A DNA stretch of 64,000 nucleotides from Lactiplantibacillus modestisalitolerans (GCF_005405425.1 NZ_BJEA01000012.1:1-64000), one strand, 5' to 3'; positions 50,989 through 59,444 are shown, counted from the first letter of the stretch. Program-made: numbers and translations. Notes: generated by a model not told the origin, from the sequence alone.

Positions 50989-53055
50989 ATGCAAATTAAA
51001 ATCAGTCAGTTCATTCGGCACTTCGTCGTCGGGCTTGTCGTTGTTGGTGGTTTGAGTAGTATGGGCCAGCGGGGCGCGGCTGATGATTTGATTGAGCACG
51101 CGCCCCAAGGATTAGCGATCGACACGGTTTTACAGCCGGCGACGTTTCCGAATAACGATACGGTAGTGACGACTAAGGCGGGTACCGAAGCGAGTCCGCA
51201 ACAAGTGGTGACGCTGGTGAACGGGGCTAACAAAGTGGGAGCGTTATGGTCGACCCCCGGCAATGGACTGGACCTGACCCGGGATCAACACCTGCGTTTT
51301 AAGGTCTACCTGGGTGCGAGTGAAAATTGGCGGACGGAAGGCGTCGCGTTCGTCTTGCACGGCGACCCCCGGGGTCAAGCCGCGATAACGACGGGGGCGC
51401 CTGGCGACCTTTGGGGTGAAACCCTGGGGGTTTATGGGACCGACCGTAAAAAGGCTAATGCCCAACAAATTGCGCAACGGGCGATTCAGCACAGCTGGGC
51501 GCTGGAGCTAGATACCAATCATAATGAGAGCGGAGTCGGCAGCGGCTTTGACCGTAATGACAACGTTGACGGCCAACACGTCGCGGTCAGTTATCCGGGG
51601 CTTGCTGAGACTTACCACGAAGCGTACGAAGGATTTTGGCCCCTACGAAGCTACTTTTATAAGATGAATCACCAGCAAGCACGTGAAAACCTCCACCTCA
51701 CTAATAAACAGTGGCACCCGGTTGACTTGCAGTGGCAGGCGACGACTCAAACGATGACCTATACCATTGACGGCCACGTGCAGCGGACGACCATTGATTT
51801 AAATAAGCTGGGGGGCGACCGGACCAACGTTACCTGGGGGTTAACAAGTACAACCAGTAATCAGGAGCACGTGACGAACCGTTCGTTAGTTGTTTTTGAC
51901 CGGTTGCCCGGAACGATTACTGGTCAGGTGGCCGTAGACGTCCACAACGTAACGCAAGACGTACCGGTAACCGCGGGCGCCCAGGTGCGCCACGGCGACG
52001 AACTGGCCTATCGCTACCGAATTAGCCACGTTGGCGGCGCCAAGTTATGGCAACACGTGCTGGCCCAATTAAACTGGGCGCGGCAGTTGAACGTCAAGTC
52101 GATAATTGTCCAGTACGCGGATGGTCACACGGAACCACTCAAATTGCCAGCCGCGGGTGTTAACCAGTTGGCTTACCAGCTAACGCGGGCACTGTCGGCT
52201 GATAATCCCAGCGCGACCATCATTATTCAGGGAACGGTAGCCGCTGAAGATGACGTGACTAGTCAGCATGCCGAAGTGGCGGTGACTAGTAGTAGTGGTC
52301 AGGCGACGAGTACCATTCCTGACTTTACAATGATTGCGGAACGGCGGTTAGCACTGACGGTGCCGGAAGCAGAATTGACGGCGGACAAGGGGCAGATCGT
52401 TACCGTTGCCGGGCAACTCACGGTGAACGATAAAACCACTTTTGATCCACGGACGATGACCAGCTTAGCGAAAGTGAACGGGCAAACGATTCGCCAACCG
52501 CTAACCACGACCGACCCGGTTGGCACGGTCCGCTTACGGGTTACACCCCAACACTTGCACGTTGGTGAGAACCAACTGGAACTGTGGGTCCGCGACGCGG
52601 CTGGCAACGAGTCACCACGGGTAACGGTGAAAATAACCGTTCGCGGTGGCGAATTGAAAATTAAGCACCACGATGCAACTAAGGGGTTTGAGCCGCTAAA
52701 GCTAACGGGGAGCACGCAACTTAGCCGGCCCCGGGATGGCTGGCAACTCGTGGTTAGCGATGAGCGTGGCCGCGGTCGGCAGTGGCAACTTAGTGTGAGT
52801 GCGACGCCGTTTCAGGACGCGCAGGGCCGGCTACTAGCTGGTGAGCTGGTGTATCAGAATGGTCAGCAGCAGGTTCCGGTTAACCACGTGCCGGTAGCGG
52901 TGGCGCAACGAACGAGTACTAGCGACGATGACGTGCACAATGCTTTGGGCGGCTGGTCAAGCGACCAGGGCCTCTTCATTAAAACGCGTCCAGACGCAAT
53001 CAGTGGGGATTACGTAGCCACCTTAACGTGGCGGCTGACGGATGCGCCCCAGTAG
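50989..53055 (+). CDS. WxL-domain surface protein with L-type lectin-like domain
   Basis: 688 residues from the ATG at 50989 (AAGGGAG upstream). Signal peptide to about residue 30 (FIRHFVVGLVVVGGLSSMGQRGAADD). Residues about 40-310 look like an L-type (legume-like) lectin domain (GVAFVLHGDPRG, SWALELDTNHNE, WHPVDLQWQATTQTMTYTIDG, NVTWGLTSTTSNQEH). Two or three Ig-like sheet domains follow, and the end carries a WxL domain (WQLVVSD, WQLSVSA, closing YVATLTWRLTDAPQ), which binds peptidoglycan non-covalently. It stands alone, outside the usual csc cluster with DUF916 and LPXTG genes. Confidence 0.87.
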   Translation: MQIKISQFIRHFVVGLVVVGGLSSMGQRGAADDLIEHAPQGLAIDTVLQPATFPNNDTVVTTKAGTEASPQQVVTLVNGANKVGALWSTPGNGLDLTRDQHLRFKVYLGASENWRTEGVAFVLHGDPRGQAAITTGAPGDLWGETLGVYGTDRKKANAQQIAQRAIQHSWALELDTNHNESGVGSGFDRNDNVDGQHVAVSYPGLAETYHEAYEGFWPLRSYFYKMNHQQARENLHLTNKQWHPVDLQWQATTQTMTYTIDGHVQRTTIDLNKLGGDRTNVTWGLTSTTSNQEHVTNRSLVVFDRLPGTITGQVAVDVHNVTQDVPVTAGAQVRHGDELAYRYRISHVGGAKLWQHVLAQLNWARQLNVKSIIVQYADGHTEPLKLPAAGVNQLAYQLTRALSADNPSATIIIQGTVAAEDDVTSQHAEVAVTSSSGQATSTIPDFTMIAERRLALTVPEAELTADKGQIVTVAGQLTVNDKTTFDPRTMTSLAKVNGQTIRQPLTTTDPVGTVRLRVTPQHLHVGENQLELWVRDAAGNESPRVTVKITVRGGELKIKHHDATKGFEPLKLTGSTQLSRPRDGWQLVVSDERGRGRQWQLSVSATPFQDAQGRLLAGELVYQNGQQQVPVNHVPVAVAQRTSTSDDDVHNALGGWSSDQGLFIKTRPDAISGDYVATLTWRLTDAPQ

Positions 53056-53068
53056 AAATTACTAAGCG

Positions 53069-53103
53069 GAGACTGTGACGATGAAGTCACGGTCTCTTTT
53101 TTT
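53069..53103 (+). terminator. Terminator of the WxL gene
   Basis: GAGACTGTGAC and GTCACGGTCTC around GATGA, followed by TTTTTTT. Confidence 0.93.
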
Positions 53104-53170
53104 GATGCTATGATGGGTGGTCGTAATTTGCTCAAAAGATTAAAAAAATCATAATGACTACTAACAGCAG

Positions 53171-53245
53171 TGGTTGAGGTTGGGACTAATTTAGTCAGTG
53201 TTCCAGCCAACCGGTGGCACCCGCTGCTGGCGGCAAGCTGATTCG
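53171..53245 (-). repeat. Repeat family core, inverted copy
   Basis: On the minus strand it reads GCCGCCAGCAGCGGGTGCCA then CCGGTTGGCTGGAACACTG, nearly identical to 32724-32762 and close to 57075-57113. It lies in the 383-base gap between the WxL and ABC permease genes; the rest of that gap shows only a terminator and AT-rich promoter-like DNA. Confidence 0.7.
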
Positions 53246-53438
53246 CCTTTTACCTTTAAATCAATCAAAATCCGCCCACGCTTCGGCGTAACCTTCGAAC
53301 TGGAGGATTAGACTTATCTAATTATAAATATTCAGTAGGACGCCGCAGATTGACCCCAATATATTCATAAAAACGTCCCATCTACCGTGTAAATTGACAG
53401 TGTTCAAGCAATTTATTCTGATTGAAGGAGGGTTAAGC

Positions 53439-54929
53439 GTGAATTTTTTTAAACGAGCATGGCTTAATCTAACGGCAAAGTGGGGGCGCTCAGTGCTATT
53501 AGTACTGGTGACGTCCGCGATTATGTTATTTGTGTTGGCGGGGTTACTGATTCGTAATGCCGCTAATACGGCTACCAGTAACGCCAAAAAAAGCGTTGGG
53601 GCAACGATTACGTTGTCGGCCAACCGGGAGGCGGCGTTTAAGAAGATGCGGCAACAAACGACTTCGTCTTCTAATAAACAGCAGCGGCCTAAATTGACAA
53701 CGACCCCGGTCAAGTTAAGTGATGCTAAGCAAATTGCCAAGTTAAAAAACGTGGCGAGCTATAACGCTAGCGTTTCGACTTCGGCGAACGCCAAAAGCTT
53801 TGATGCCATTTCCACGAGCAGTAGCGGTGGAATGGGTGGTCAAACCATGGGCGGTATGAGTAGTAACGGTGATATCTTGATTTCTGGGGTCACCGCAACG
53901 AGTGCGGTTACGAGTTTTTCCAACAACTCGAGTAAGATTACGAAGGGCCGCGGCATTACCGCTAGTGACGCTGGGACCAACAACGTCGTCATCGAAAGTG
54001 AGCTGGCTAAGCAGGACAAGCTCAGCGTGGGTGACACGATTAAGTTGAAGGGAACGACGGGTAAGAAGACGACTTATACCATGAAGATCGTGGGGATTTA
54101 TAAAGCGGCTTCGAGCGCTAGCACTGAGCAGGGTCCGGGCGCAACGGATCCCGCGAACAGCGTTTATACGTCGTACACCTTTGCGAATACCGTTAAAGGT
54201 TCGAAGTATAAGAATACCGCGGATTCCGTCACCTTTACGTTGTCGAATCCGGCTAAAGCTAGCAGCGTGACCGCGGCCGGCAAGCGCCTAATCAGTACCA
54301 GTAAGTATTCGTTAAGCAGTGATGATAGTAGTTACCAAACGGTGAAGGCGTCGATGAATAACGTCAAGTCGTTTGCGGACAAGATTGTTTGGTTAGTCGC
54401 GATTGCGGGGACGATTATTTTAGCCCTGATCATCATCCTGATGGTTCGCGAACGTCGTTACGAAATTGGCGTGCTCCTGTCACTTGGCGAGGCGCGCTGG
54501 AAGATCGTCGCTCAGTTCTTTGCGGAAATGGTGATGGTACTGGTCGTTTCACTAGTGCTAGCTGGTTTTGGTGGCAAGTTTGTGGGTAACAAGCTGGGTC
54601 AACAACTCATTAGTCAGCAAACGACCACGACGGCTACGACGACTATCGGCAGTACGAACCAACAACCTGGTGGTGGAAATGGCCAAGCGCCAAGCGGCAA
54701 TCCGGGTGGTAGTGGCCAACCAAGTGGAAACCAAACGGGTGGCAGTGCGCGTCACGGGCATCAAATGACTAAAGGCGCAACCGCTGACCAGTCGCAACTC
54801 AACATTGACGTCACGTTATTAGACTTAGTAGAACTTGGCGGCTTTGGCCTAGCCATTATGTTCCTGTCGATTATGATTGCGTCTGGTGGTATTTTACGGC
54901 TTCAGCCGAAAAAAGTTTTAATCGATTGA
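53439..54929 (+). CDS. MacB/FtsX-type ABC transporter permease
   Basis: 496 residues from a GTG at 53439 with GGAGG seven bases upstream. FtsX/MacB topology: helix 1 (about 13-36), a large outer domain (about 40-310; Ser/Thr/Lys-rich with VVIESELAKQDKLSVGDTIKL, the usual MacB core), helix 2 (about 317-340) followed by RERRYEIGVLLSLGEARWKI, helix 3 (about 355-380) and helix 4 near the end. Between helices 3 and 4 there is an unusual outer loop rich in Thr, Gly, Gln and Pro (about 390-445; QPGGGNGQAPSGNPGGSG is part). The ATPase gene follows after 16 bases. Export of peptides, lipoproteins or drugs is typical; the substrate is unknown. Confidence 0.88.
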   Translation: MNFFKRAWLNLTAKWGRSVLLVLVTSAIMLFVLAGLLIRNAANTATSNAKKSVGATITLSANREAAFKKMRQQTTSSSNKQQRPKLTTTPVKLSDAKQIAKLKNVASYNASVSTSANAKSFDAISTSSSGGMGGQTMGGMSSNGDILISGVTATSAVTSFSNNSSKITKGRGITASDAGTNNVVIESELAKQDKLSVGDTIKLKGTTGKKTTYTMKIVGIYKAASSASTEQGPGATDPANSVYTSYTFANTVKGSKYKNTADSVTFTLSNPAKASSVTAAGKRLISTSKYSLSSDDSSYQTVKASMNNVKSFADKIVWLVAIAGTIILALIIILMVRERRYEIGVLLSLGEARWKIVAQFFAEMVMVLVVSLVLAGFGGKFVGNKLGQQLISQQTTTTATTTIGSTNQQPGGGNGQAPSGNPGGSGQPSGNQTGGSARHGHQMTKGATADQSQLNIDVTLLDLVELGGFGLAIMFLSIMIASGGILRLQPKKVLID

Positions 54930-54945
54930 TTCGAGGAGGGATTGG

Positions 54946-55605
54946 ATGCTAAAAGTAACGGACTTAGGTTACTGGTACGATCGCCAAGCAAACAGCTTAT
55001 TTGAGCACGTTAATTTAAACTTTGAATCCGGGACGTCCTACGCGATTGTTGGTCAAAGTGGTTCCGGAAAAACAACTTTTCTTTCATTATTAGCGGGGTT
55101 GGATAAACCACGAGCCGGTAAAATTGAGATTAACGGTGAACCAATCAATGAATTGGGGCTGACGACGTACCGCCGCTCGCAGGTTGCGATTGTGTTTCAG
55201 TCGTATAACTTGCTGACCTACATGTCACCGCTAAACAATTTAATGACGGCGATGGCAATTACGAACGCCAAGCACCGGGGAGATCGCGACTACGCGCGGT
55301 CCGTCTTACGGAAGTTGGGTTTGAGCGACCAGCAAATGACGAAGAACGTTCAACGCCTATCCGGTGGGCAGCAGCAACGGGTGGCGATTGCCCGGACAAT
55401 GGTCTGTGACGCGCCGCTGGTCGTGGCGGATGAGCCAACCGGTAACTTAGATGAAACTAACACGAAGGACGTGATTGCCCAGTTTCAGAAAATTGCGCAT
55501 GAACAACATAAGTGTGTGATCATCGTGACCCACGAACCAGACGTTGCCGCCGCGTGCGACCACGCCTACCGCTTAGCAGAACATCAATTTAAGAAAGAAG
55601 CCTAG
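54946..55605 (+). CDS. MacB/LolD-type ABC transporter ATPase
   Basis: 219 residues, one ABC domain: Walker A GQSGSGKTT (about 35), Q-loop FQSYNLLTYMSPLNNL, signature RLSGGQQQRVAIAR, Walker B LVVADEPTGNLDE and switch His in IIVTHEPDVA. This pattern is typical of the MacB/LolD/FtsE class, which works with FtsX-type permeases like the one 16 bases upstream. Ribosome binding site GAGGAGG. Two terminator-like hairpins follow. Confidence 0.93.
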   Translation: MLKVTDLGYWYDRQANSLFEHVNLNFESGTSYAIVGQSGSGKTTFLSLLAGLDKPRAGKIEINGEPINELGLTTYRRSQVAIVFQSYNLLTYMSPLNNLMTAMAITNAKHRGDRDYARSVLRKLGLSDQQMTKNVQRLSGGQQQRVAIARTMVCDAPLVVADEPTGNLDETNTKDVIAQFQKIAHEQHKCVIIVTHEPDVAAACDHAYRLAEHQFKKEA

Positions 55606-55677
55606 TTAAGTTTGAAGGGAGTGCGCCAAAAGTCGGCTGACTTTTGACACACGTTTCGGCTATTAATATGAGGTAAT

Positions 55678-55712
55678 CAAAAGAGGTGGTGACTAATGTC
55701 ATCATCTTTTTT
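55678..55712 (+). terminator. Terminator after the ABC pair
   Basis: AAGAGGTGGTGAC and GTCATCATCTTTTTT around TAAT; a first, weaker hairpin (AAAAGTC/GACTTTT) lies at 55628-55645. Confidence 0.8.
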
Positions 55713-55946
55713 GGCGCCGTAATTGAAGCGGTTGCACGTTAGTGACCACTTATTTTAGGTGCTAATTTTGACATAACGGGGGCGGTTTCGCGAAATTTTT
55801 TAAAAATTCCTTGATGAATTTTAGGCTGAAATCAATTTTGGCATTTGCCGGGGTTCAACTAAATTAGCAAGAAAATAAACATTTTAGTGCTAACTGTTTA
55901 TCATCTAACCGAAAATACCCAGTCTTTTCTGTAAACCGGTGTGAAT

Positions 55947-55981
55947 ATTACAATTCATTACAAAATCGGCCGTTTATTACA
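55947..55981 (+). promoter_or_regulatory. Triple ATTACA element upstream of the LysM gene
   Basis: ATTACA at 55947, 55957 and 55976 (spacing 10 and 19). The same three motifs with the same spacing and partly the same filler stand upstream of the second LysM gene (58814-58848). ATTACA is the reverse complement of the WalR half-site TGTAAT. The 538-base gap 55606-56142 otherwise shows terminators and AT-rich leader DNA, no gene. Confidence 0.7.
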
Positions 55982-56142
55982 ATTGCCCCCGCAAATCGTA
56001 ATCTTCTGATTATTGGACTGCAATACTCGGCAGTTATACTAGTTTCTGTTGATTGGTTGCGGGCAACGTCCCCGACCAATGAAAGTTGAAAGTATATAAA
56101 TCGAAAATTGTTTTACTACCATATAGGAGAGTGTCTTAAATA

Positions 56143-56970
56143 ATGAAAATCAAAAACTTAGTATTATCATCAACCGCCGCCTTAGCCTTGTTCGCCATCT
56201 CAACGACCGCTGCTAACGCCGATACCGTTACTGTTAAAGCCGGTGACACCGTCTCAGCTATTGCCAAGACGCACAACACCACGGTTTCAGCTATCGAAAA
56301 GGCGAATAAGCTAGCTAACGTTAACTTGATCTTCGTTGGCGACAAGTTGGAAGTTAACGGTACTTCAACGACCAGTGCCGCAGCACAATCCATGACGAGC
56401 CAAGCAACCAGCTCCGCTGCAACGACTTCAACTGCTAGCGCCGCTTCAACTAGCAACACTAGTGCAACGAGTGCCGCACCACAATCCGTTGCGAGCCAAG
56501 CAACGAGTTCCGTTGCTAAGAGCGCCGCAACTTCAACTGCTAGCGTTGCGTCCTCAACGAGCACGTCTTCAGCAAGTACGGCCGCTTCATCAGCAAGTAC
56601 GCAATCAGCTGCTAGCCAATCAACTGCTAGTCAAGCAACGTCTTCAACGAGCCAAGCAACGAGTTCCGCTGCAACGACGAGCACGTCATCAAGTGCGGCT
56701 TCAACGAGCTCAGCTTCATCAAGCTACACTGGTAGCAACTTACAAAGCTACGTCTTAAGTCAAATGTCATCGCGGACTGGGGTTTCTGCTTCAACTTGGA
56801 ACAAGATCATCACCCGTGAATCAGGTTGGCAAACAACGGTCAAGAACAGCACGAGTGGTGCCTATGGTTTATTCCAAAACATGCACATCAGCTCAGGTTC
56901 CGTTGAAGACCAAGTCAACGCTGCGGTTAGCTTATATAACGCACAAGGCATGTCAGCTTGGGCCCTTTAA
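56143..56970 (+). CDS. Secreted LysM protein with transglycosylase-like C-terminus
   Basis: 275 residues, signal peptide [20 protein letters not shown] to about residue 26. LysM domain at about 28-72 ([29 protein letters not shown], then [11 protein letters not shown]) binds peptidoglycan. A long Ser/Thr/Ala linker (about 75-195) leads to a lysozyme-like end ([44 protein letters not shown]) where Glu in TRESGW is the expected catalytic acid and SGAYGLFQ the substrate motif, close to resuscitation-promoting or Apf-type wall enzymes. Its promoter region shares the triple ATTACA element with the LysM gene at 58073. Confidence 0.92.
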   Translation: MKIKNLVLSSTAALALFAISTTAANADTVTVKAGDTVSAIAKTHNTTVSAIEKANKLANVNLIFVGDKLEVNGTSTTSAAAQSMTSQATSSAATTSTASAASTSNTSATSAAPQSVASQATSSVAKSAATSTASVASSTSTSSASTAASSASTQSAASQSTASQATSSTSQATSSAATTSTSSSAASTSSASSSYTGSNLQSYVLSQMSSRTGVSASTWNKIITRESGWQTTVKNSTSGAYGLFQNMHISSGSVEDQVNAAVSLYNAQGMSAWAL

Positions 56971-57003
56971 GCACAACCCGGTTTTAAATTGAATTTAAAT
57001 AAT

Positions 57004-57045
57004 GAAGCTGGTTAGGAAGCAATGTCTTCTTAACCAGCTTTTTTT
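57004..57045 (+). terminator. Terminator of the LysM gene
   Basis: AAGCTGGTTAGGAAG and CTTCTTAACCAGCTT, followed by TTTTT. Confidence 0.93.
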
Positions 57046-57052
57046 AGGTTTT

Positions 57053-57125
57053 TTACCAATTGGTGCTGAGATTACCGCCAGCAGCGGGTATAACCGGTTG
57101 GTTAGAACACTACGGGGATCTATTT
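57053..57125 (+). repeat. Repeat family left end, fragment
   Basis: ACCAATTGGTGCTGAGATTA then CCGCCAGCAGCGGGTATAAC and CCGGTTGGTTAGAACACTA. It joins, in one copy, the end motif of elements 1 and 2 with the core of the elements at 32723 and 53197, which shows that they are one family. It lies between the LysM terminator and the truncated oxidoreductase. Confidence 0.7.
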
Positions 57126-57158
57126 GGATGCCGATTCAAGTAGTATGGATTTTTCCAG

Positions 57159-57803
57159 CTACGGTTCCCAGCCCGTTAAAACGACTTTGCCAACCATCGT
57201 GCCGGCTTCAACGGCGGCGTGGGCCCTTTTGAGATTAGCTGCATTGATGGGACTGTAATGCAGTTTGTTGATGGGTTGCAGGCTGGCGTTTTCGTAAAGT
57301 TCAGCTAGGTGGGTTAGGATGTGATGTTGCGAAATTTGAGTTGCAGTCTGGTAGTACGACTTACTGTACATCCACTCCCAGGCAAAGGTTGCCCGCTTTT
57401 TCGTCAGTTTTTGGAGGTCAATGAGGCGGTGATTTTCGGTGGTCGCCACGATGCGACCATCCGGCTTAATGAGCGTCGCGATTTCTTGCCAGTGCGCGTC
57501 GAGATTATTTAGGTTCAGGACGTAGTCAACGTAGTGGTACCCGGCCCGGTGAACTTGGGCGCTGAGTTCCTGGTGATGGTCAATAATTAGGTCGGCTCCA
57601 AGTTGTCGGACCCACGCGATGGAAGCGGGACGCGAAGCCGTTGCAATTACCGTGAGGCCGGCTAATTTTGCCAACTGAACGGCCATGGAACCGACGCCCC
57701 CCGCACCATTGATAATCAGGATGGTTTGACCCGCGTTTCCAGTCCAGTTTAGTTGTAGTTGTTCAAACAGGGATTCGTAGGCCGTTAAGCCAACGAGCGG
57801 CAC
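57159..57803 (-). pseudogene. Truncated zinc-type alcohol dehydrogenase/quinone oxidoreductase
   Basis: 214 residues from PLVGLTAYESLFEQL to the C-terminus of a medium-chain dehydrogenase; the cofactor motif INGAGGVGSMAVQLAKLAG is intact. The N-terminal GroES-like domain (about 120 residues, with the substrate and any zinc site) is missing. The reading upstream continues for a few family-like codons (AQVVAV) and then meets an in-frame TGA, and no further homology is visible to 58000. The first codon used would be a GTG without a ribosome binding site. It is therefore most likely a 5'-deleted relic, flanked by a repeat fragment on its 3' side. Confidence 0.75.
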
Positions 57804-57999
57804 TGCAACTACTTGGGCAATTCAGGCGATGGCCTATAATGAAGCGAAAACACAGGGTGAAGTGACAAATTGAAGCCGATTAGCGAACTAACGGCGTAGC
57901 GCATCATAAGGCTCGAAGCGATGCTCGCAGTGCTTTCGCCAACCGCTGATTTCCGCCACTGACGGTCATCTCGGTGCCAATTGGATACAAAACTACTAA

Positions 58000-58046
58000 A
58001 AAACGAGCGTTAAAAATGGCAATTAGCCGTTTTTAACGCTCGTTAA
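58000..58046 (-). terminator. Terminator of the Apf-like gene
   Basis: AACGAGCGTTAAAAA and TTTTTAACGCTCGTT, perfect 15-base arms. The 195 bases between this and the truncated oxidoreductase hold no recognised gene. Confidence 0.93.
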
Positions 58047-58072
58047 ATAATTTTCAATTAAGATGGTCTGGT

Positions 58073-58678
58073 TTAGTACCAGCCGTTTGAGAGCCAGTGG
58101 TTCTTGGCGTTTGTCCATGAACCGTAGCGGGAAGAAACGTAGTTGTTCGCAACCCGTTCCTGGTTAGCGGCGGAGTAGTCACCGTTTAAGTATGAAGCAC
58201 TTAATTGGTACTTACCGATGTATTGACCGTTACGGGCGCTGTATGAACCACCAGATTCTTTTCCAGCAATCCAAGCCTTAGCAGCACTGTCGGAACTGTT
58301 ACCAGCATTGTAGTTTGTTGCTGGGGTCGTTGCCTTAGCAGCGGGTGCTTGAGCTTGTGGCTGTGCCTGCGTCCGTTGTTGTGGTTGCGCCTGTTGGGTT
58401 TGTTGTTGTTGTGGTTGTGCTTGTTGGGTCTGCGTTTGTGCTTGTTGCGTCGTTGCTTCCCCGTCAAGTTCAAGTTGTTGACCAACGAAGATTAAGTTAG
58501 CGTTTTGTAATTTATTAGCTTGTTTGATTGCGTCGACCGTAGTGTTGTGGTCAGCGGCGATTTCTGAAACCGTGTCGCCCGCCTTAACGGTGACCGTAGC
58601 AGCTTGGGCGGTTGCACCAATGGCAAAGAGACTAGTGGCAGCGGCAGCGGTAGATAATAAAGCGTTCTTGATTTTCAT
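58073..58678 (-). CDS. Secreted LysM protein, Apf (aggregation-promoting factor) type
   Basis: 201 residues with a signal peptide (MKIKNALLSTAAAATSLFAIG, to about 27), a LysM domain (about 28-71; [29 protein letters not shown]), a Gln/Ala/Pro linker (about 76-122) and the C-terminal Apf domain (AAKAWIAGKESGGSYSARNGQYIGKYQLS, ending SWTNAKNHWLSNGWY). The Glu in GKESGGSYSA is the lysozyme-like catalytic position. The first 70 residues are closely related to those of the LysM protein at 56143, so the two genes share ancestry in this part. Apf proteins are abundant surface proteins of lactobacilli linked to cell shape and aggregation. Confidence 0.93.
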   Translation of the reverse strand: MKIKNALLSTAAAATSLFAIGATAQAATVTVKAGDTVSEIAADHNTTVDAIKQANKLQNANLIFVGQQLELDGEATTQQAQTQTQQAQPQQQQTQQAQPQQRTQAQPQAQAPAAKATTPATNYNAGNSSDSAAKAWIAGKESGGSYSARNGQYIGKYQLSASYLNGDYSAANQERVANNYVSSRYGSWTNAKNHWLSNGWY

Positions 58679-58813
58679 ACGTGATGTACACTCCTATTTT
58701 TAGTCCGAATTTGGCTTGGCCCCGAATTACTTCCAAGCGCTTTTACTATTCCATAGTATAACCGCTGATTGTAACAAACGAATAGCAGGAATTTTACGTT
58801 TTTTCATGAATAT

Positions 58814-58848
58814 TGTAATAAATGGCGCTTTTTGTAATCTTCTGTAAT
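58814..58848 (-). promoter_or_regulatory. Triple ATTACA element upstream of the Apf-like gene
   Basis: On the minus strand ATTACA starts at 58848, 58838 and 58819 (spacing 10 and 19), identical in layout to 55947-55981, including the A-rich start, GCC centre and TTT end of the long filler. It lies 136 bases before the start codon. The 394-base gap 58679-59072 otherwise holds only the terminator at 58943-58970. Confidence 0.7.
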
Positions 58849-58942
58849 ATAAGCCGAATGAAATCGGTTAAATTTTAAACTTGATTTTAAGGTGGTTAAC
58901 GCAAGGATTAATGGTTTGGTTGGCGAACGAACTAAATTGAGT

Positions 58943-58970
58943 CAAAAAAAAGCCCGTGTTACGGGCTTTT
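58943..58970 (-). terminator. Terminator of the helicase operon
   Basis: On the minus strand AGCCCGT, loop AAC, ACGGGCT, then TTTTTTT; it is the first terminator after the GcvH-like gene. Confidence 0.88.
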
Positions 58971-59072
58971 ACAATTACTGTAGATTGAACGCTAACGGTG
59001 GCTAACGGTTAACCCATCGCGATGTAAGCGCTTTTTGCGTTAAATTTCCACTTATTTTTAGTAACTAGCAAA

Positions 59073-59444
59073 TTAATCAGCTTTTAACTGGACGAGCCAG
59101 TTATCCTTCTCCGCGTTGGTGCCTAATTGAGCGGCATCAGCCAAAAGGGTGGTGTTAACCTTCTGAACGGTTCCGCCAAAGGGGGTGCTAATGGTCTGCG
59201 TGGTTTCACCGCTGGTTAGCGTGACGAGGGTCGCGCCACTAGCAAGGTGCTGCCCCTTTGCCGGGAGCGCCAGTGCAGTCACGGGGGTTGCCGGCGTCGC
59301 GGTAGCAGTTAGGCCTAAAATCAGGCGCTGGTGGGACTTAGTTTGAAGCCAAACGTCGCCGTAAATGGTGGGCGCGTGTTGTTCGCGGTATTCGTCGCGA
59401 TAATAATTGATCATTTGTTTCCAAGCAGATTGACGTTTTGCCAT
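59073..59444 (-). CDS. GcvH-like protein without lipoylation lysine
   Basis: 123 residues. The C-terminal 75 residues follow the lipoyl-domain fold of glycine cleavage H protein (ILGLTATATPATPVTALALPAKGQHLASGATLVTLTSGETTQTISTPFGGTVQKVNTTLL, ending DNWLVQLKAD as GcvH ends GWLIKIK). At the lipoyl position GcvH has SVKAA; here it is GETTQT with no Lys, so it should not carry lipoate. The N-terminal 30 residues (RQSAWKQMINYYRDEYREQHAPTIYGD) are not GcvH-like. It lies 23 bases after the sce7725-like gene at the end of the helicase operon. No glycine cleavage genes are near. Confidence 0.65.
   Translation of the reverse strand: MAKRQSAWKQMINYYRDEYREQHAPTIYGDVWLQTKSHQRLILGLTATATPATPVTALALPAKGQHLASGATLVTLTSGETTQTISTPFGGTVQKVNTTLLADAAQLGTNAEKDNWLVQLKAD

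Noticed and set aside
53260-53312. tRNA-like stretch around CCTTCGAACTGG
   Set aside because: No cloverleaf with acceptor and anticodon stems can be built around it.
55698-55724. Mini-ORF MSSSFLAP with an AGAGGTGG-like site before it
   Set aside because: It lies within the terminator hairpin of the ABC pair; the purine stretch is one arm of that hairpin.
59073-59444. Annotation as glycine cleavage H protein
   Set aside because: The lipoylated lysine is missing and no gcvPT or lipoate ligase genes are near; only the fold similarity is retained in the call.
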